Shown: positions 39,832-53,107, numbered from the stretch's first letter. The stretch: DNA of 64,000 bases from Vibrio parahaemolyticus (GCF_900460535.1 NZ_UHIL01000001.1:3224001-3288000); one strand, 5' to 3'. The notes: generated by a model from the letters alone, not told the origin. A program made the numbers and translations.

Positions 39832-40953
39832 TTACTCGGTTAAAGACTCTTCCAGAGCCTTCAAGCACAGTGCGACGTTTTCCGCACGAGCACCGTATCC
39901 CATCAACCCAATACGCCATGCTTTGCCAGCTAACGCACCTAACCCTGCACCAATTTCAAGGTTGTAAGTTTCAAGTAGATGCGCGCGAACTTTCGCTTCA
40001 TCGATCCCTTCCGGCACATAAATCGCGTTCAATTGAGGTAAACGGTAAGATTCTTCCACTACAAATTCAAAACCCAGTTTCTGAAGACCATCTTTCAACT
40101 TCTCATGCATCAATTGATGGCGAGCCCACGCGTTCTCAAGCCCCTCGTTCTGCAACACAAGCAGCGCTTCATGCAATGCATATAGGCTATTCACTGGAGC
40201 TGTGTGATGGTAGCTACGCTTACCTTCCCCACTCCAGTACCCCAACACTAAGCTTTGATCGAGGAACCAACTTTGAACTGGCGTAGTGCGCGATTGAATT
40301 TTTTCGATAGCAGCCGGAGACAGCGTCACCGGAGACAAGCCAGGCACACACGACAAACACTTTTGACTGCCCGAGTACACAGCATCAAGCTGCCATTCAT
40401 CAACTTTTAACGGTACGCCGCCTAACGATGTAACGGCGTCCACAATCGACAGCACATTATATTGCTTGGCTAACTTACCTAGAGTTTGCGCATCACTGAC
40501 AGCACCTGTTGATGTCTCAGCATGTACAAAAGCCAAAATTTTTGTATCAGGATGTTGCTGTAGTGCTTGTTCAACTTTATCTACTGAAACAGGCGCACCC
40601 CATTCATCATCGACTAGCACCACTTCACCACCAGCACGAATAACGTTTTCACGCATGCGCTCGCCAAAGACACCGTTTCGACAAACGATGACTTTGTCAC
40701 CTTTCTCGATCAAGTTAACGAAACAAGTCTCCATCCCAGCACTGCCGGGAGCAGAAACCGCAATAGTGAACTCATTTTCGGTTTGAAAAGCGTATTTCAA
40801 CAGCTGTTTAAGCTCATCCATCATCGCGATAAACAGAGGGTCTAGATGACCAACCGTTGGACGGCTAAGGGCTTGCAATACCTGCGGATAAACATCGGAA
40901 GGACCAGGGCCCATTAAAATTCGGTGAGGGGGAATAAAGCTTTGGATCGGCAT
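39832..40953 (-). CDS. Class V aminotransferase (alanine/serine-glyoxylate type)
   Basis: A 373-residue PLP enzyme of the AGXT/serine-pyruvate class. It opens with the family's GPGPSDV motif; the AETSTGAV and DAVTSLGG segments and the PLP lysine in SGSQKCLS (about residue 198) are present. Likely alanine-glyoxylate or serine-glyoxylate transamination; the exact substrate is not readable. The ATG at 40953 has AAGGAG six bases upstream, so a longer reading to 40995 is rejected. Monocistronic. Confidence 0.9.
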   Translation of the reverse strand: MPIQSFIPPHRILMGPGPSDVYPQVLQALSRPTVGHLDPLFIAMMDELKQLLKYAFQTENEFTIAVSAPGSAGMETCFVNLIEKGDKVIVCRNGVFGERMRENVIRAGGEVVLVDDEWGAPVSVDKVEQALQQHPDTKILAFVHAETSTGAVSDAQTLGKLAKQYNVLSIVDAVTSLGGVPLKVDEWQLDAVYSGSQKCLSCVPGLSPVTLSPAAIEKIQSRTTPVQSWFLDQSLVLGYWSGEGKRSYHHTAPVNSLYALHEALLVLQNEGLENAWARHQLMHEKLKDGLQKLGFEFVVEESYRLPQLNAIYVPEGIDEAKVRAHLLETYNLEIGAGLGALAGKAWRIGLMGYGARAENVALCLKALEESLTE

Positions 40954-41241
40954 GTCAGCTCCTTGATTGCAGTCATTTAGCCTGAAAGAAGTCATTTTTA
41001 GAATTATTTGCCATCAAAACATCGTCACTCTTCATGCTTTGCAAGAAAACTCACTTGAATTATTTAACAAGTCGTTCACCAGAAAACAGGAGCAATTTTT
41101 ATTTCGATTAGCAATACATTCAGGCATCAAAGGTTTCACACTAATGTATTTTGTTGCACACGGCAATTAGCCCTAAGTATAGAGGTCAAACCACTGTCAC
41201 AATTTCGTTAATAAAAACCATCATTCTGGTTGAAATATTGA
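40954..41241. other. Intergenic region before the lysC promoter
   Basis: Divergent spacer between the aminotransferase gene and lysC. Apart from the aminotransferase Shine-Dalgarno next to 40954 I see no gene or clear regulatory motif. Confidence 0.5.
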
Positions 41242-41270
41242 TTGACATTGTGACGTCAAAACCGTTCAAT
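41242..41270 (+). promoter_or_regulatory. Predicted lysC promoter
   Basis: TTGACA (41242-41247) and TTCAAT (41265-41270) with a 17-bp spacer place the transcript start just before the lysine aptamer. A TGACGTCA palindrome lies within the spacer. Confidence 0.55.
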
Positions 41271-41283
41271 GTTTGAGCTTTAT

Positions 41284-41456
41284 GTAGAAGAGGAGCACTG
41301 CCCAGGCAGATGATTTGTGGAACCGCAATTCCAATACCAATCATTCAGGGGGAGTAGTGCCGAGGTAAGTCAAAATTGCAGGGTTTGGCTTGTCGGTTGA
41401 CTTGGGTTGAGTCCCATCAACTGTCATCAGCACCGTCTGATGAAGAGCTTCTGAGG
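41284..41456 (+). ncRNA. Lysine riboswitch (L box)
   Basis: Conserved aptamer segments appear in order: AGAAGAGGAGCACTGCCC, then CAGGGGGAGTAGTGCCGAGG, GGTTGACTTGGGTTGAGTCCC and CAACTGTCATCAGCA, and the closing P1 strand CTTCT pairs with AGAAG. It sits directly before lysC, so lysine binding should turn down aspartokinase III. The expression platform (41457-41560) contains a weak stem (GAGGGTA / TACCTC) followed by CTTTTTG; whether control is by termination or by ribosome-site masking is unclear. Confidence 0.93.
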
Positions 41457-41560
41457 GTACATTTTCAAATGACAATCTAACTACCTCTCTTTTTGCTCTG
41501 TTCCTTTCCTCACAAAACATTGGATGTGTATATTTTTTAGGAAGTCGTGGGAGAAACGCA

Positions 41561-42913
41561 GTGAGCGCATTTAACGTAGCTAAATTCGGTGGGACCAGTG
41601 TTGCCAATTTTGAGGCAATGAGTCGTTGTGCCACCATCATCGAAAACAATCCAAATACTCGCCTTGTTGTTAGCAGCGCTTGCTCTGGGGTAACCAACAT
41701 CTTGGTAGAACTGGCCAATGGCGTTCAAGATCAGGAACACCGTACTGAGTTACTAAAAAACCTAGCTGAGATCCATGATTCCATTTTGGCTCAATTGGAA
41801 GATGCGACAGAAGCTTCTTCAGAGGTGTACGGAATTTTAGATACCGTGACCAGCCTTGCAGAAGCTGCCTCAATTCAAGCAAACACCAAACTGACCGACC
41901 ACCTTGTGGCATGTGGTGAGTTAATGTCGACACACATTTTGGCGCAGCTCATGCGAGAGCGTGGTATCAATGCAGTGCGATTTGATATTCGTGAAGTGCT
42001 AAGAACCGACGACAACTTTGGTCGCGCAGAACCGAATATCGAAGCCATTGCTCAACTAGCCCAAGAGAAGCTTATCCCTTTATGTCTTGATTCTGTCGTC
42101 ATCACACAGGGCTTCATTGGCTCTGACGAAGAAGGCAATACAACAACGTTAGGCCGTGGTGGTAGCGACTACAGTGCAGCCTTGATTGCTGAAGGTGTGA
42201 AAGCATCTGGACTTGAAATTTGGACAGATGTTCCTGGTATTTACACGACCGATCCTCGCATCGCACCAAAAGCGTCACCAATCCCAGAGATCAGTTTTAG
42301 TGAAGCCTCTGAAATGGCTAACTTTGGCGCGAAAATATTACACCCATCAACACTGGTCCCTGCTCTGCGCCATGATATCCCGGTTTTTGTTGGCTCATCC
42401 AAAGAACCAGAAAAAGGTGGCACGTGGATTCGTCATCAAGTCGAAAGCTCACCACTGTTCCGCGCCCTCGCTCTGCGTTGTAATCAAACGATGGTCACTC
42501 TACGTAGTGCGAACATGTTCCATGCGTACGGCTTCTTAGCAAAAGTATTTGAGATTTTAGCCAAGCACAAAATTTCGGTAGACCTTATCACCACATCAGA
42601 AATCAGTGTGTCACTCACACTGGATCAAACTGATACCTCAGGAGGCGCACCACAACTTCCTCAAGCAGCACGTGAAGAGTTGGAAGAGTTGTGTAAGGTC
42701 GAAGTAGAACATGACCTTTGTTTGGTAGCCTTGATTGGTAACAAGATGAGTGAACGTAAAGGCTATGCGAAGCAAGTGTTTGGTACGCTAGAAGATTTGA
42801 ACTTACGCATGATCTGTTATGGAGCAAGCCCTCATAACCTGTGCTTCCTTGTGAATGAGTCGGTGGCGAAGCAAGCCATTCAGAAGCTGCATACAGAGCT
42901 CTTCGAACAATAA
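41561..42913 (+). CDS. lysC: Lysine-sensitive aspartokinase III
   Basis: A 450-residue monofunctional aspartate kinase (first step of the aspartate family pathway). The kinase motif KFGGTSV is at residues 8-14 and two ACT domains fill the C-terminal 150 residues, where lysine binds. The start is GTG with GGGAG eight bases upstream. The lysine riboswitch upstream supports LysC rather than the methionine- or threonine-linked isozymes. Confidence 0.95.
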   Translation: MSAFNVAKFGGTSVANFEAMSRCATIIENNPNTRLVVSSACSGVTNILVELANGVQDQEHRTELLKNLAEIHDSILAQLEDATEASSEVYGILDTVTSLAEAASIQANTKLTDHLVACGELMSTHILAQLMRERGINAVRFDIREVLRTDDNFGRAEPNIEAIAQLAQEKLIPLCLDSVVITQGFIGSDEEGNTTTLGRGGSDYSAALIAEGVKASGLEIWTDVPGIYTTDPRIAPKASPIPEISFSEASEMANFGAKILHPSTLVPALRHDIPVFVGSSKEPEKGGTWIRHQVESSPLFRALALRCNQTMVTLRSANMFHAYGFLAKVFEILAKHKISVDLITTSEISVSLTLDQTDTSGGAPQLPQAAREELEELCKVEVEHDLCLVALIGNKMSERKGYAKQVFGTLEDLNLRMICYGASPHNLCFLVNESVAKQAIQKLHTELFEQ

Positions 42914-42992
42914 CATTGGTTTGTATCCTCAAGTGACCACTACCGTGGTTCAAAAAGCATAACGTGTTTTTTGAGGGAACAACGACAAACTG

Positions 42993-43019
42993 AAGGGCTG
43001 CACATTGGCAGCCCTTTTT
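42993..43019. terminator. Terminator between lysC and metH
   Basis: AAGGGCTGC-acattg-GCAGCCCTT stem followed by TTTTATT on the + strand. It probably also ends the convergent metH transcript, though its - strand tail is less T-rich. Confidence 0.85.
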
Positions 43020-43037
43020 ATTGCTTGTTCACTTGAT

Positions 43038-46000
43038 TTAGCCGTTAATGTTTGGCCCCAACCATTTTTCAGCTTCGATCCTATCCCAACCTTTACGATC
43101 AGCATAACTCTCTAGCTGATCATCTTGGATCTGAGCGATCGCAAAATAGCGAGAGTCTGGATGTGAGAAATACCAACCGGACACTGATGCCCCCGGATAC
43201 ATTGCATAGCTCGTTGTAAGTGACATACCGATGTTCTCTTCAACATTCAGTAACTCCCAAAGCGGGCCTTTCTCTGTATGCTCAGGACAAGCTGGGTAAC
43301 CCGGTGCAGGACGGATCCCTTGGTACTTTTCACGGATGAGTTCATCATTCGATAGATTTTCATCCGCTGCATAGCCCCAAATTTCTTTCCTGACACGCTC
43401 ATGCAAATATTCAGCAAAAGCTTCGGCTAAACGATCCGCCACCGCTTGAATCATGATTGCGTTGTAGTCATCGCCTTGCGCTTTGTACTCATCGGCCAAC
43501 TCACGCTCACCGATACCGCCAGTTACTGCAAACGCTCCAACCCAATCCTGTTTGCCAGATTCTTTTGGCGCGATGTAATCCGACAAGCAGTAGTTAAAGC
43601 CTTTAGGCTTTTCTGTTTGCTGACGAAGATTGCGCAATACTTTAGCAACCTCAGTACGCGACTCATCGGTGTACACTTCAATATCATCACCCACACTTGC
43701 CGCTGGGAATAGGCCACATATCCCGCGAGCCTTAAGCAATCCTTCACGCTCAACTCGATCAAGCAGCTCATTGGCATCATGGAACAGACGCTGAGCCTCC
43801 TCACCCACTTCTTCATGTTTGAAGATTGTCGGGTATTTTCCTACCAGCGACCACGTCATGAAAAACGGCGTCCAGTCGATATACTTGCGTAAGGTTGCGA
43901 CATCAAAATCATCGAAAATATGAAGGCCTGGTTTTGCAGGAACTGGTGGCGTGTATGCATCCCAATCTATCGCGACTTTATTTGCACGCGCTTGTTCTAA
44001 AGTGACAGGCTTAGTACGCGGCTTCTTACGATTGTGTTGGTCACGAACACGCTCATAATCCGCATCCAGTTTTTCTATAAAGGCAGGTCGACGTTCATCG
44101 GAGAGTAATGACGAACAAACCCCTACTGCGCGCGACGCATTGTTTACGTAAACCACCGGATTTTTGTAGTTCTGCTCAATCTTAACGGCGGTGTGCGCTT
44201 TGGATGTGGTAGCTCCACCAATCAGAAGCGGAAGATCAAAATTGAGACGTTCCATCTCTTTAGCAACATGAACCATTTCATCCAGAGATGGGGTAATCAA
44301 CCCTGACAAACCGATAATATCAACGTTCTCTTCTAGCGCGACTTTTAAGATCTTTTCACACGGTACCATCACGCCAAGATCGATGATCTCGTAGTTATTA
44401 CACTGCAGTACAACGCCCACAATGTTTTTGCCAATGTCATGCACGTCACCCTTCACCGTCGCCAACAAAATTTTTCCGTTACTGCTACCGGATTGCTTTT
44501 CGGCGTTAATAAAAGGCTCTAAATGCGCGACAGCTTGCTTCATCACACGTGCTGATTTCACGACTTGAGGTAAGAACATCTTACCTTCACCAAATAGGTC
44601 CCCCACCACGTTCATGCCATCCATCAAAGGACCTTCAATCACTTCAAGTGGTTTTGCCGCATTCACACGTGCTTCTTCAGTGTCTGCAACGATGAACTCT
44701 GTGATCCCTTTAACTAACGCATGCTCTAAACGTTTTGCGACAGGCCAAGTTCGCCACTCAAGCGCAGAGGCATCTTCTTCTTTGCCAACGCCTTTATCTG
44801 CGTACTCAGCCGCGATATCCAACAATCTTTCTGTAGCGTCATCTCGACGGTTAAGCACAACGTCTTCTACCGCTTCTCGTAGTTTTTCCGGAACGTTGTC
44901 ATAAATTTCGAGCTGCCCCGCGTTTACGATCCCCATATCCATACCATTTTTAAAACAGTGATAGAGGAACACAGCATGGATAGCTTCACGAACGTAGTTA
45001 TTACCGCGGAAAGAGAAAGACACGTTCGACACGCCACCGGAAATCATCGCGTGTGGCAAATCGCGCTTGATGTCCGCTACAGCTTCAATAAAATCAACAG
45101 CATAGTTGTTGTGCTCATCAATACCCGTTGCGACGGCAAAAATGTTCGGGTCAAAAATAATGTCTTCTGGCGGGAAGCCAACTTCGTCTACCAAAATACG
45201 ATAAGCATTTGTACAGATTTCTAGCTTGCGCGCGCGCGTTTCTGCCTGACCAACCTCATCGAATGCCATGACGATTACAGCTGCACCATAACGACGGATC
45301 AGTTTAGCTTGCTCAACAAATTTCTCTTTGCCTTCCTTCAAAGAGATAGAGTTCACAATGCCTTTACCTTGAATGCATTTCAGACCCGCTTCGATCACTT
45401 CCCATTTGGAAGAGTCGACCATGATTGGCACTTTGGAGATTTCTGGTTCTGAGGCACATAGGTTTAGAAAACGCACCATACAAGCCTGTGCGTCTAACAT
45501 CCCCTCATCCATGTTGATGTCGATGATTTGGGCACCATTTTCAACTTGCTGACGCGCGACTTCTAATGCTTCGTCATACTGTTCTTCTTTGATCAAACGT
45601 TTAAAGCGAGCAGAACCTGTGACGTTAGTTCGCTCACCGACATTGATGAATAAAGTCTCTTTCTCAATCGTTAATGGCTCTAATCCGGAGAGACGACAAG
45701 CAACAGGCAAATCTGGCAAAGCGCGAGGTGTAACACCTTCAACAGCCTGCGCCATTTGGCGAATATGCTCCGGCGTTGTACCACAACAGCCACCAATCAG
45801 ATTTAAAAAGCCGCTGCTAGCCCACTCTTTTACATGCTCTGCCATGTCTTCTGGAGAAAGGTCATATTCTCCAAAAGCATTCGGCAAACCTGCGTTAGGG
45901 TGCGCGGAAACAAATGATTCAGAAATACGAGAAAGCTCTTCCACGTATGGGCGCAGTTCATCTGGCCCCAATGCACAGTTAAGACCGAAAGATAAAGGCC

Positions 46001-46718
46001 TTACATGACGTAGAGAGTTGTAAAATGCTTCCGTGGTTTGCCCTGATAACGTGCGCCCCGAAGCGTCGGTAATCGTACCGGAAATCATGACAGGCAGTGC
46101 AACACCAAGCTCTTCAAATACAGAATCGACAGCAAAGGCACATGCCTTAGCATTCAATGTATCAAAAATAGTTTCGATCAAAATAAGATCAGCGCCACCT
46201 CTGATTAACGCTCGAGTTGACTCGGAATACGCTTCAACCAGCTCATCGAAAGAAACATTGCGGTAGCCGGGATCATTCACATCAGGGGAGATAGAGCACG
46301 TTCGGTTGGTTGGACCAAGTACACCTGCAACGTAACGAGGTTTGTCAGGCGTTTTCGCCGTCCACTCATCGGCAACTTCACGAGCCAGTTTTGCCGCGGC
46401 GAAGTTAATCTCTTCACTCAGGCTTTCCATCTCATAGTCAGCCATCGCAATGGTGGTCGCGTTAAAGGTATTGGTTTCTAGAATATCAGCGCCGGCTTCA
46501 AGGTAAGCGCTATGGATTTCCTTAATTAGTTGAGGCTGGCTTAGCACCAACAAGTCGTTGTTGCCTTTTAGATCACAGTGCCAATTGGCAAAGTGCTCTC
46601 CTCGGTAATCTTGCTCTTCAAGTTTGTACCCTTGGATCATGGTGCCCATACCACCATCAATCAATAAGATACGTTGCTTCAATTGAGCTTCAATCTGTTG
46701 TCTTACTTTGCTTCCCAC
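43038..46718 (-). CDS. metH: Cobalamin-dependent methionine synthase MetH
   Basis: A 1,226-residue enzyme with all four modules: homocysteine-binding barrel (1-330, zinc cysteines in FGLNC and GGCCGTT), methyltetrahydrofolate barrel (about 355-650), cobalamin domain (about 655-895, with [10 protein letters not shown] giving the axial His) and the C-terminal AdoMet reactivation domain (about 900-1226). The start is GTG at 46718 with GAGG seven bases upstream. A tandem MetJ operator lies about 50 bp upstream. Confidence 0.97.
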   Translation of the reverse strand: MGSKVRQQIEAQLKQRILLIDGGMGTMIQGYKLEEQDYRGEHFANWHCDLKGNNDLLVLSQPQLIKEIHSAYLEAGADILETNTFNATTIAMADYEMESLSEEINFAAAKLAREVADEWTAKTPDKPRYVAGVLGPTNRTCSISPDVNDPGYRNVSFDELVEAYSESTRALIRGGADLILIETIFDTLNAKACAFAVDSVFEELGVALPVMISGTITDASGRTLSGQTTEAFYNSLRHVRPLSFGLNCALGPDELRPYVEELSRISESFVSAHPNAGLPNAFGEYDLSPEDMAEHVKEWASSGFLNLIGGCCGTTPEHIRQMAQAVEGVTPRALPDLPVACRLSGLEPLTIEKETLFINVGERTNVTGSARFKRLIKEEQYDEALEVARQQVENGAQIIDINMDEGMLDAQACMVRFLNLCASEPEISKVPIMVDSSKWEVIEAGLKCIQGKGIVNSISLKEGKEKFVEQAKLIRRYGAAVIVMAFDEVGQAETRARKLEICTNAYRILVDEVGFPPEDIIFDPNIFAVATGIDEHNNYAVDFIEAVADIKRDLPHAMISGGVSNVSFSFRGNNYVREAIHAVFLYHCFKNGMDMGIVNAGQLEIYDNVPEKLREAVEDVVLNRRDDATERLLDIAAEYADKGVGKEEDASALEWRTWPVAKRLEHALVKGITEFIVADTEEARVNAAKPLEVIEGPLMDGMNVVGDLFGEGKMFLPQVVKSARVMKQAVAHLEPFINAEKQSGSSNGKILLATVKGDVHDIGKNIVGVVLQCNNYEIIDLGVMVPCEKILKVALEENVDIIGLSGLITPSLDEMVHVAKEMERLNFDLPLLIGGATTSKAHTAVKIEQNYKNPVVYVNNASRAVGVCSSLLSDERRPAFIEKLDADYERVRDQHNRKKPRTKPVTLEQARANKVAIDWDAYTPPVPAKPGLHIFDDFDVATLRKYIDWTPFFMTWSLVGKYPTIFKHEEVGEEAQRLFHDANELLDRVEREGLLKARGICGLFPAASVGDDIEVYTDESRTEVAKVLRNLRQQTEKPKGFNYCLSDYIAPKESGKQDWVGAFAVTGGIGERELADEYKAQGDDYNAIMIQAVADRLAEAFAEYLHERVRKEIWGYAADENLSNDELIREKYQGIRPAPGYPACPEHTEKGPLWELLNVEENIGMSLTTSYAMYPGASVSGWYFSHPDSRYFAIAQIQDDQLESYADRKGWDRIEAEKWLGPNING

Positions 46719-46768
46719 AGTACAGCCTCATTCCTTTAGTTATGATTCCATCCTATCACACAAACTTC

Positions 46769-46784
46769 AGGAGTCTAGACGTCT
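46769..46784. promoter_or_regulatory. Tandem MetJ operator upstream of metH
   Basis: A perfect met box AGACGTCT (46777-46784) directly abuts a 6/8 match AGGAGTCT (46769-46776), the two-box minimum that MetJ binds. It overlaps the likely -35 region of metH, 51-66 bp before its GTG. Confidence 0.75.
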
Positions 46785-46909
46785 AAATGGAGATTTAATG
46801 ATTATTTTATCTCCTTCTTAACTTGCAAAATAAACCCGAAAAAATGTTTGCTATTTAGACAGCATCAGCCGAGAATTCCATTCATAAAATGTTACAAATA
46901 GAGGGCTCT

Positions 46910-48244
46910 ATGTCGGTCTATCATACTTTATGTTTTCTATCCGCAGCTGCAATGCTAATTGCTTTTGTAAACAGCAAGATAGGAAAGATGCAAACCACCA
47001 TCGCCATTACAGCTGGTTCAATGGTTCTTTCTCTACTTATTTTGATCGCCGGTCAAAACAACTGGTTTCACCTTACGGAGATTGCAACCGAGACGGTAAC
47101 AAGGATTAACTTTGAAGACTTTTTGTTGAAAGGCATCCTTGGATTTTTGCTTTTTGCTGGCGGCTTGGGCATCAAGCTACCCAACTTAAAAGATCAAAAG
47201 TGGGAAATCACGGTATTGGCTCTTGGAGCAACCTTGTTCTCAACCTTCTTCATCGGCTTTGTTCTTTATGGCCTTTGTATGCTGATCGGCATACAGTTTG
47301 ATTTGGTTTACTGCTTGCTATTTGGCGCATTAATCTCGCCTACCGACCCGATTGCCGTTCTAGCTATCGTTAAAAAGTTAGATGCACCTAAACGTATCTC
47401 GACACAGATCGAAGGGGAGTCACTATTCAATGATGGCTTCGGCTTGGTTATTTTCGTCACGCTTTTCACCATTGCATTTGGCTCAGAAGCACCAACAGTC
47501 GGTAGCGTCACTCTACTCTTCATCCAAGAAGCGATTGGCGGGATCGTCTATGGCTTTCTATTGGGCTTAGTATTCCACTACCTAATCAGTGCTACTGACG
47601 ATCACTCAATGGAACTACTACTTACTATCGGTGTTCCTACAGCAGGTTACGCATTTGCTGAGTACATTCATGTTTCAGGCCCACTTGCGATGGTGGTGTC
47701 GGGAATTATGATCGGTAACTGGACACGCTTTATTGGCTTCTCTAAAGAGAGTGAAGACCACCTAGACCACTTCTGGGAGTTAGTAGATGAGTTCCTAAAC
47801 GGCGTGCTATTCCTATTAATTGGTATGTCGATGCTGCTATTTAAATTCCATGAAGAAGACTGGATAATGATGGCAATTGCAGTCCCTCTGGTGCTAGCCT
47901 CTCGCTATCTCAGTGTCTTTATCTCATACATAGGCTTTAAACGTTACAGAAAATATAACTCGTGGTCTGTAAAAATTCTAACTTGGGGTGGCCTACGTGG
48001 CGGCCTAGCGCTAGCAATGGCACTTTCAATTCCATCAGGGATTTGGGTCGTTCAAGACAAGCTGATCGATGTAAAAGAGATCATCCTTGTAATGACCTAT
48101 TCGGTTGTGGTGTTCTCTATCCTTATCCAAGGTTCAACCATTACACCAATGATTGAAAAGGCGAAAGCTGAAGAAAAAAAGATGGAAGATGAAAAGCTAG
48201 CTCAAAGCTCTTTAGCAGAACAAAGAGAACAAACTGAAGCCTAA
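46910..48244 (+). CDS. CPA1-family Na+/H+ antiporter
   Basis: A 444-residue membrane protein with about 12 helices. The CPA1 motifs SPTDPIAVLAI (near residue 143) and ESLFNDGFGLV (near 170) hold the ion-binding Asp residues. It belongs to the NhaP/YjcE-like antiporters and probably exchanges Na+ or K+ for H+; ion preference is not readable. A highly charged cytoplasmic tail ends the protein. ATG 46910 has AGAGGG just upstream, whereas the ATG at 46889 has none. Confidence 0.9.
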   Translation: MSVYHTLCFLSAAAMLIAFVNSKIGKMQTTIAITAGSMVLSLLILIAGQNNWFHLTEIATETVTRINFEDFLLKGILGFLLFAGGLGIKLPNLKDQKWEITVLALGATLFSTFFIGFVLYGLCMLIGIQFDLVYCLLFGALISPTDPIAVLAIVKKLDAPKRISTQIEGESLFNDGFGLVIFVTLFTIAFGSEAPTVGSVTLLFIQEAIGGIVYGFLLGLVFHYLISATDDHSMELLLTIGVPTAGYAFAEYIHVSGPLAMVVSGIMIGNWTRFIGFSKESEDHLDHFWELVDEFLNGVLFLLIGMSMLLFKFHEEDWIMMAIAVPLVLASRYLSVFISYIGFKRYRKYNSWSVKILTWGGLRGGLALAMALSIPSGIWVVQDKLIDVKEIILVMTYSVVVFSILIQGSTITPMIEKAKAEEKKMEDEKLAQSSLAEQREQTEA

Positions 48245-48263
48245 TTCCATTCTCCCCATATTT

Positions 48264-48291
48264 AAAAAGCAGCCTTAGGACTGCTTTTTTA
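48264..48291 (+). terminator. Intrinsic terminator after the antiporter gene
   Basis: AAAAAGCAG-ccttagga-CTGCTTTTTT stem and T run, 20 bp after the stop. Confidence 0.88.
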
Positions 48292-48403
48292 TACTCTAAA
48301 ATTCGAAGACTTCACCAACAATATTATCTAGAAGCCTCCCCGCTCGGTTAATAAAGCTTCCTTTAGCTCAATCAAACTCCCCTCAGAGCGAAGCTCACGC
48401 CTA

Positions 48404-49296
48404 ATACCAATCTAAGTAAAACTATGAACTAATTGAGGTCATTCAGATGAAAATGAGACTGCTGGCCCTTGCTCATTTCAAAGATGGGTACTCACGCACA
48501 CAAATCGTCAAGTTTCTCAAGGTAAGCCGAACTAGTATCAATAAGTGGGTTCAAACCTTTTTTGAAGAAGGGCCGGAAGGACTGCAAGAAAAGCCAAGAA
48601 CAGGAAGACCACCATTCTTAACGTCCGAGCAAAAAGAACAATTGAGTCAAGATATAAAAGATAAAACCAATGATACACAAGGCGGACGACTGACTGTTTT
48701 CGATATCCACGCTTATATCATGAAAAAATTTGGCAAGCACTACCGCCCTGACTCTATCTATTACCTGCTCAACCACATAGGCTTTTCATGGATAACTTCC
48801 CGCTCAAAACACGACAACACGCTTATGGGTTGAAAAAGCAACTCGCCCAAGAGCCGTGAAGCAATAACAATTTGTGTATGCTTATCTGTTCGGTTCAGTC
48901 TGTCCCAGAAAAGGAATTGGTGAGGCTATCATTGTCCCTGGGTTAATAAAGACATCATGATAGAGCACTTAAAACAAATATTGGCAGTCACGGAGGAGGG
49001 ACGTCACGCTGTCGTTGTAATGGATGGTGCAGGATGGCATACAGAAGAAATTACCAATGACTTTAAATGTCAGTGTCATCAAACTTTCGCCCTATTCTCC
49101 AGAGCCAAACCCCATCGAACAAGTATGGCGTTGGTTGAGACCACGCTATTTAGCCAACCAATCTTTTACTGATTACCACAACATCATCTCCAAAGTCTGC
49201 GACGCATGAAATCGGTTTTTGGATTGCTCCAAAAGAGTCACCAAAATGCATTCGTAAAAATGGATAGACCTAACCAGTTAATTTTCCAGATGGTAT
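48404..49296 (+). mobile_element. Degenerate IS630-family insertion sequence
   Basis: The element is delimited by imperfect inverted ends: ATACCAATCT at 48404-48413 and AGATGGTAT at 49288-49296. The transposase inside is broken. A TA dinucleotide flanks the left end, as expected for this family, but the right flank no longer matches. It sits between the antiporter gene and the rRNA array. Confidence 0.7.
48447..49281 (+). pseudogene. IS630-family transposase, inactivated
   Basis: The first 128-codon frame encodes an intact helix-turn-helix/winged N-terminus (SRTSINKWVQTFF, KPRTGRPP). After SRSKH the frame breaks: an internal deletion joins it to TTTRLWVEKATRPRAVKQ in another frame, losing the first catalytic-Asp region. 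A stop (TAA) follows, then a frameshift near 48938 leads into MIEHLKQ...VVMDGAGWHTEE. Another frameshift near 49065 leads into LSPYSPEPNPIEQVWRWL, which carries the family's last catalytic Glu, and a further in-frame TGA at 49207. At least three frame breaks and two stops: not functional. Confidence 0.88.
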
Positions 49297-49340
49297 AATA
49301 ACGGTATGGAGAGATATCTTCAGCTCAGAGCCGCAGATAC

Positions 49341-49371
49341 AAAAAAGCCCCAGTCTTTCGACTGAGGCTTT
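49341..49371 (-). terminator. Terminator after tRNA-Trp (end of the rRNA array)
   Basis: On the - strand, AGCCTCAGTC-gaaa-GACTGGGGCT followed by TTTTTG; the stem has one T.G pair. Confidence 0.92.
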
Positions 49372-49376
49372 AAATA

Positions 49377-49453
<77 letters not shown>

Positions 49454-49485
49454 GTTGTACCTACAGTTTATCACATTGTAGATTC

Positions 49486-49512
49486 AAAAAAACCTCGCAA
49501 AAGCGAGGTTTT
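49486..49512 (-). terminator. Terminator between tRNA-Asp and tRNA-Trp
   Basis: On the - strand, AACCTCGC-tttt-GCGAGGTT with a TTTTTG tail: a textbook intrinsic terminator inside what should be one transcript. No clear promoter is seen between it and tRNA-Trp. Confidence 0.88.
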
Positions 49513-49521
49513 CGAAATAAG

Positions 49522-49598
49522 TGGCGGAGCGGACGGGACTCGAACCCGCGACCCCCGGCGTGACAGGCCGGTATTCTAACCAACTGAACTACCGCTCC
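49522..49598 (-). tRNA. tRNA-Asp (GTC)
   Basis: A 77-nt cloverleaf with encoded CCA; anticodon loop CTGTCAC gives GTC; acceptor GGAGCGG / CCGCTCC. It lies about 30 bp after the 5S gene of the last operon. Confidence 0.97.
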
Positions 49599-49626
49599 GC
49601 ACTGGTTAGACCTAAGTCTAAATTTA

Positions 49627-49746
49627 AAGCCTGGCGATGTCCTACTCTCACATGGGGAAACCCCACACTACCATCGGCGCTATTTCGTTTCACTTCTGAG
49701 TTCGGAATGGAGTCAGGTGGGTCCAAAACGCTATGGTCGCCAAGCA
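49627..49746 (-). rRNA. rrf: 5S rRNA, operon unit 1
   Basis: About 120 nt beginning TGCTTGGCGACC and ending GACATCGCCAGGC, with the conserved loop CCGAACTCAGAAGTGAAAC. Ends are estimated to within a few bases. Confidence 0.96.
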
Positions 49747-49836
49747 AATTCTTTAATTCGGAAAGCTGTTTTTGTGTTCTCTACACATTCAATTCTGTTC
49801 TTGCTTCGAGTCCATCAAAACCCCTTGGGTGTTGTA

Positions 49837-52726
<2,890 letters not shown>

Positions 52727-52990
52727 ATACAACCCGAAGGAGTTTCGAGCTGATGAACAAGTCACCAAAGTTGTCTGCAATTTTTATACATGATGCAGAC
52801 TCGATTTTGCCGGACTCAAATTCCAAGAACACTTGAATGTGTTATTTTGGTGTTTGTCTTAAAGACAAACATTGAGAACTTTACAAACAACAATAAATTG
52901 TTGTTTTGTCAGCTTTCCAAATTGTTAAAGAGCTAATCACTTCTAATGAAGTAACCATTTTTAAAAGCACTCATCGAATGCGCTTAAAGA
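52727..52990 (-). promoter_or_regulatory. tRNA-Ala/23S spacer with boxA antiterminator, unit 1
   Basis: This spacer holds no gene. It contains the boxA sequence AGCTCTTTAACA (52934-52923 on -), which loads the Nus antitermination complex before 23S, and AT-rich stems that form the 23S processing region. Confidence 0.75.
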
Positions 52991-53066
52991 TGGTGGAGCT
53001 ATGCGGGATCGAACCGCAGACCTCCTGCGTGCAAGGCAGGCGCTCTCCCAGCTGAGCTATAGCCCC
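52991..53066 (-). tRNA. tRNA-Ala (TGC), unit 1
   Basis: 76 nt with CCA; anticodon loop CTTGCAC gives TGC; acceptor GGGGCTA / TAGCTCC with one G-U-type pair. Spacer tRNA between 16S and 23S. Confidence 0.97.
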
Positions 53067-53107
53067 ATCAAGGTGTCGATACTGTATGCCAACTCCCTAA
53101 AAGGAAT

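Noticed and set aside
41335..41350. AATACCAATCA resembling the left end of the IS630 remnant
   Set aside because: It lies inside the lysine riboswitch, shares only a short AT-rich string and has no partner end or transposase remains.
41341..41718. 125-codon frame on - over the lysC leader
   Set aside because: It overlaps the riboswitch and lysC, has no Shine-Dalgarno sequence and resembles no protein I know.
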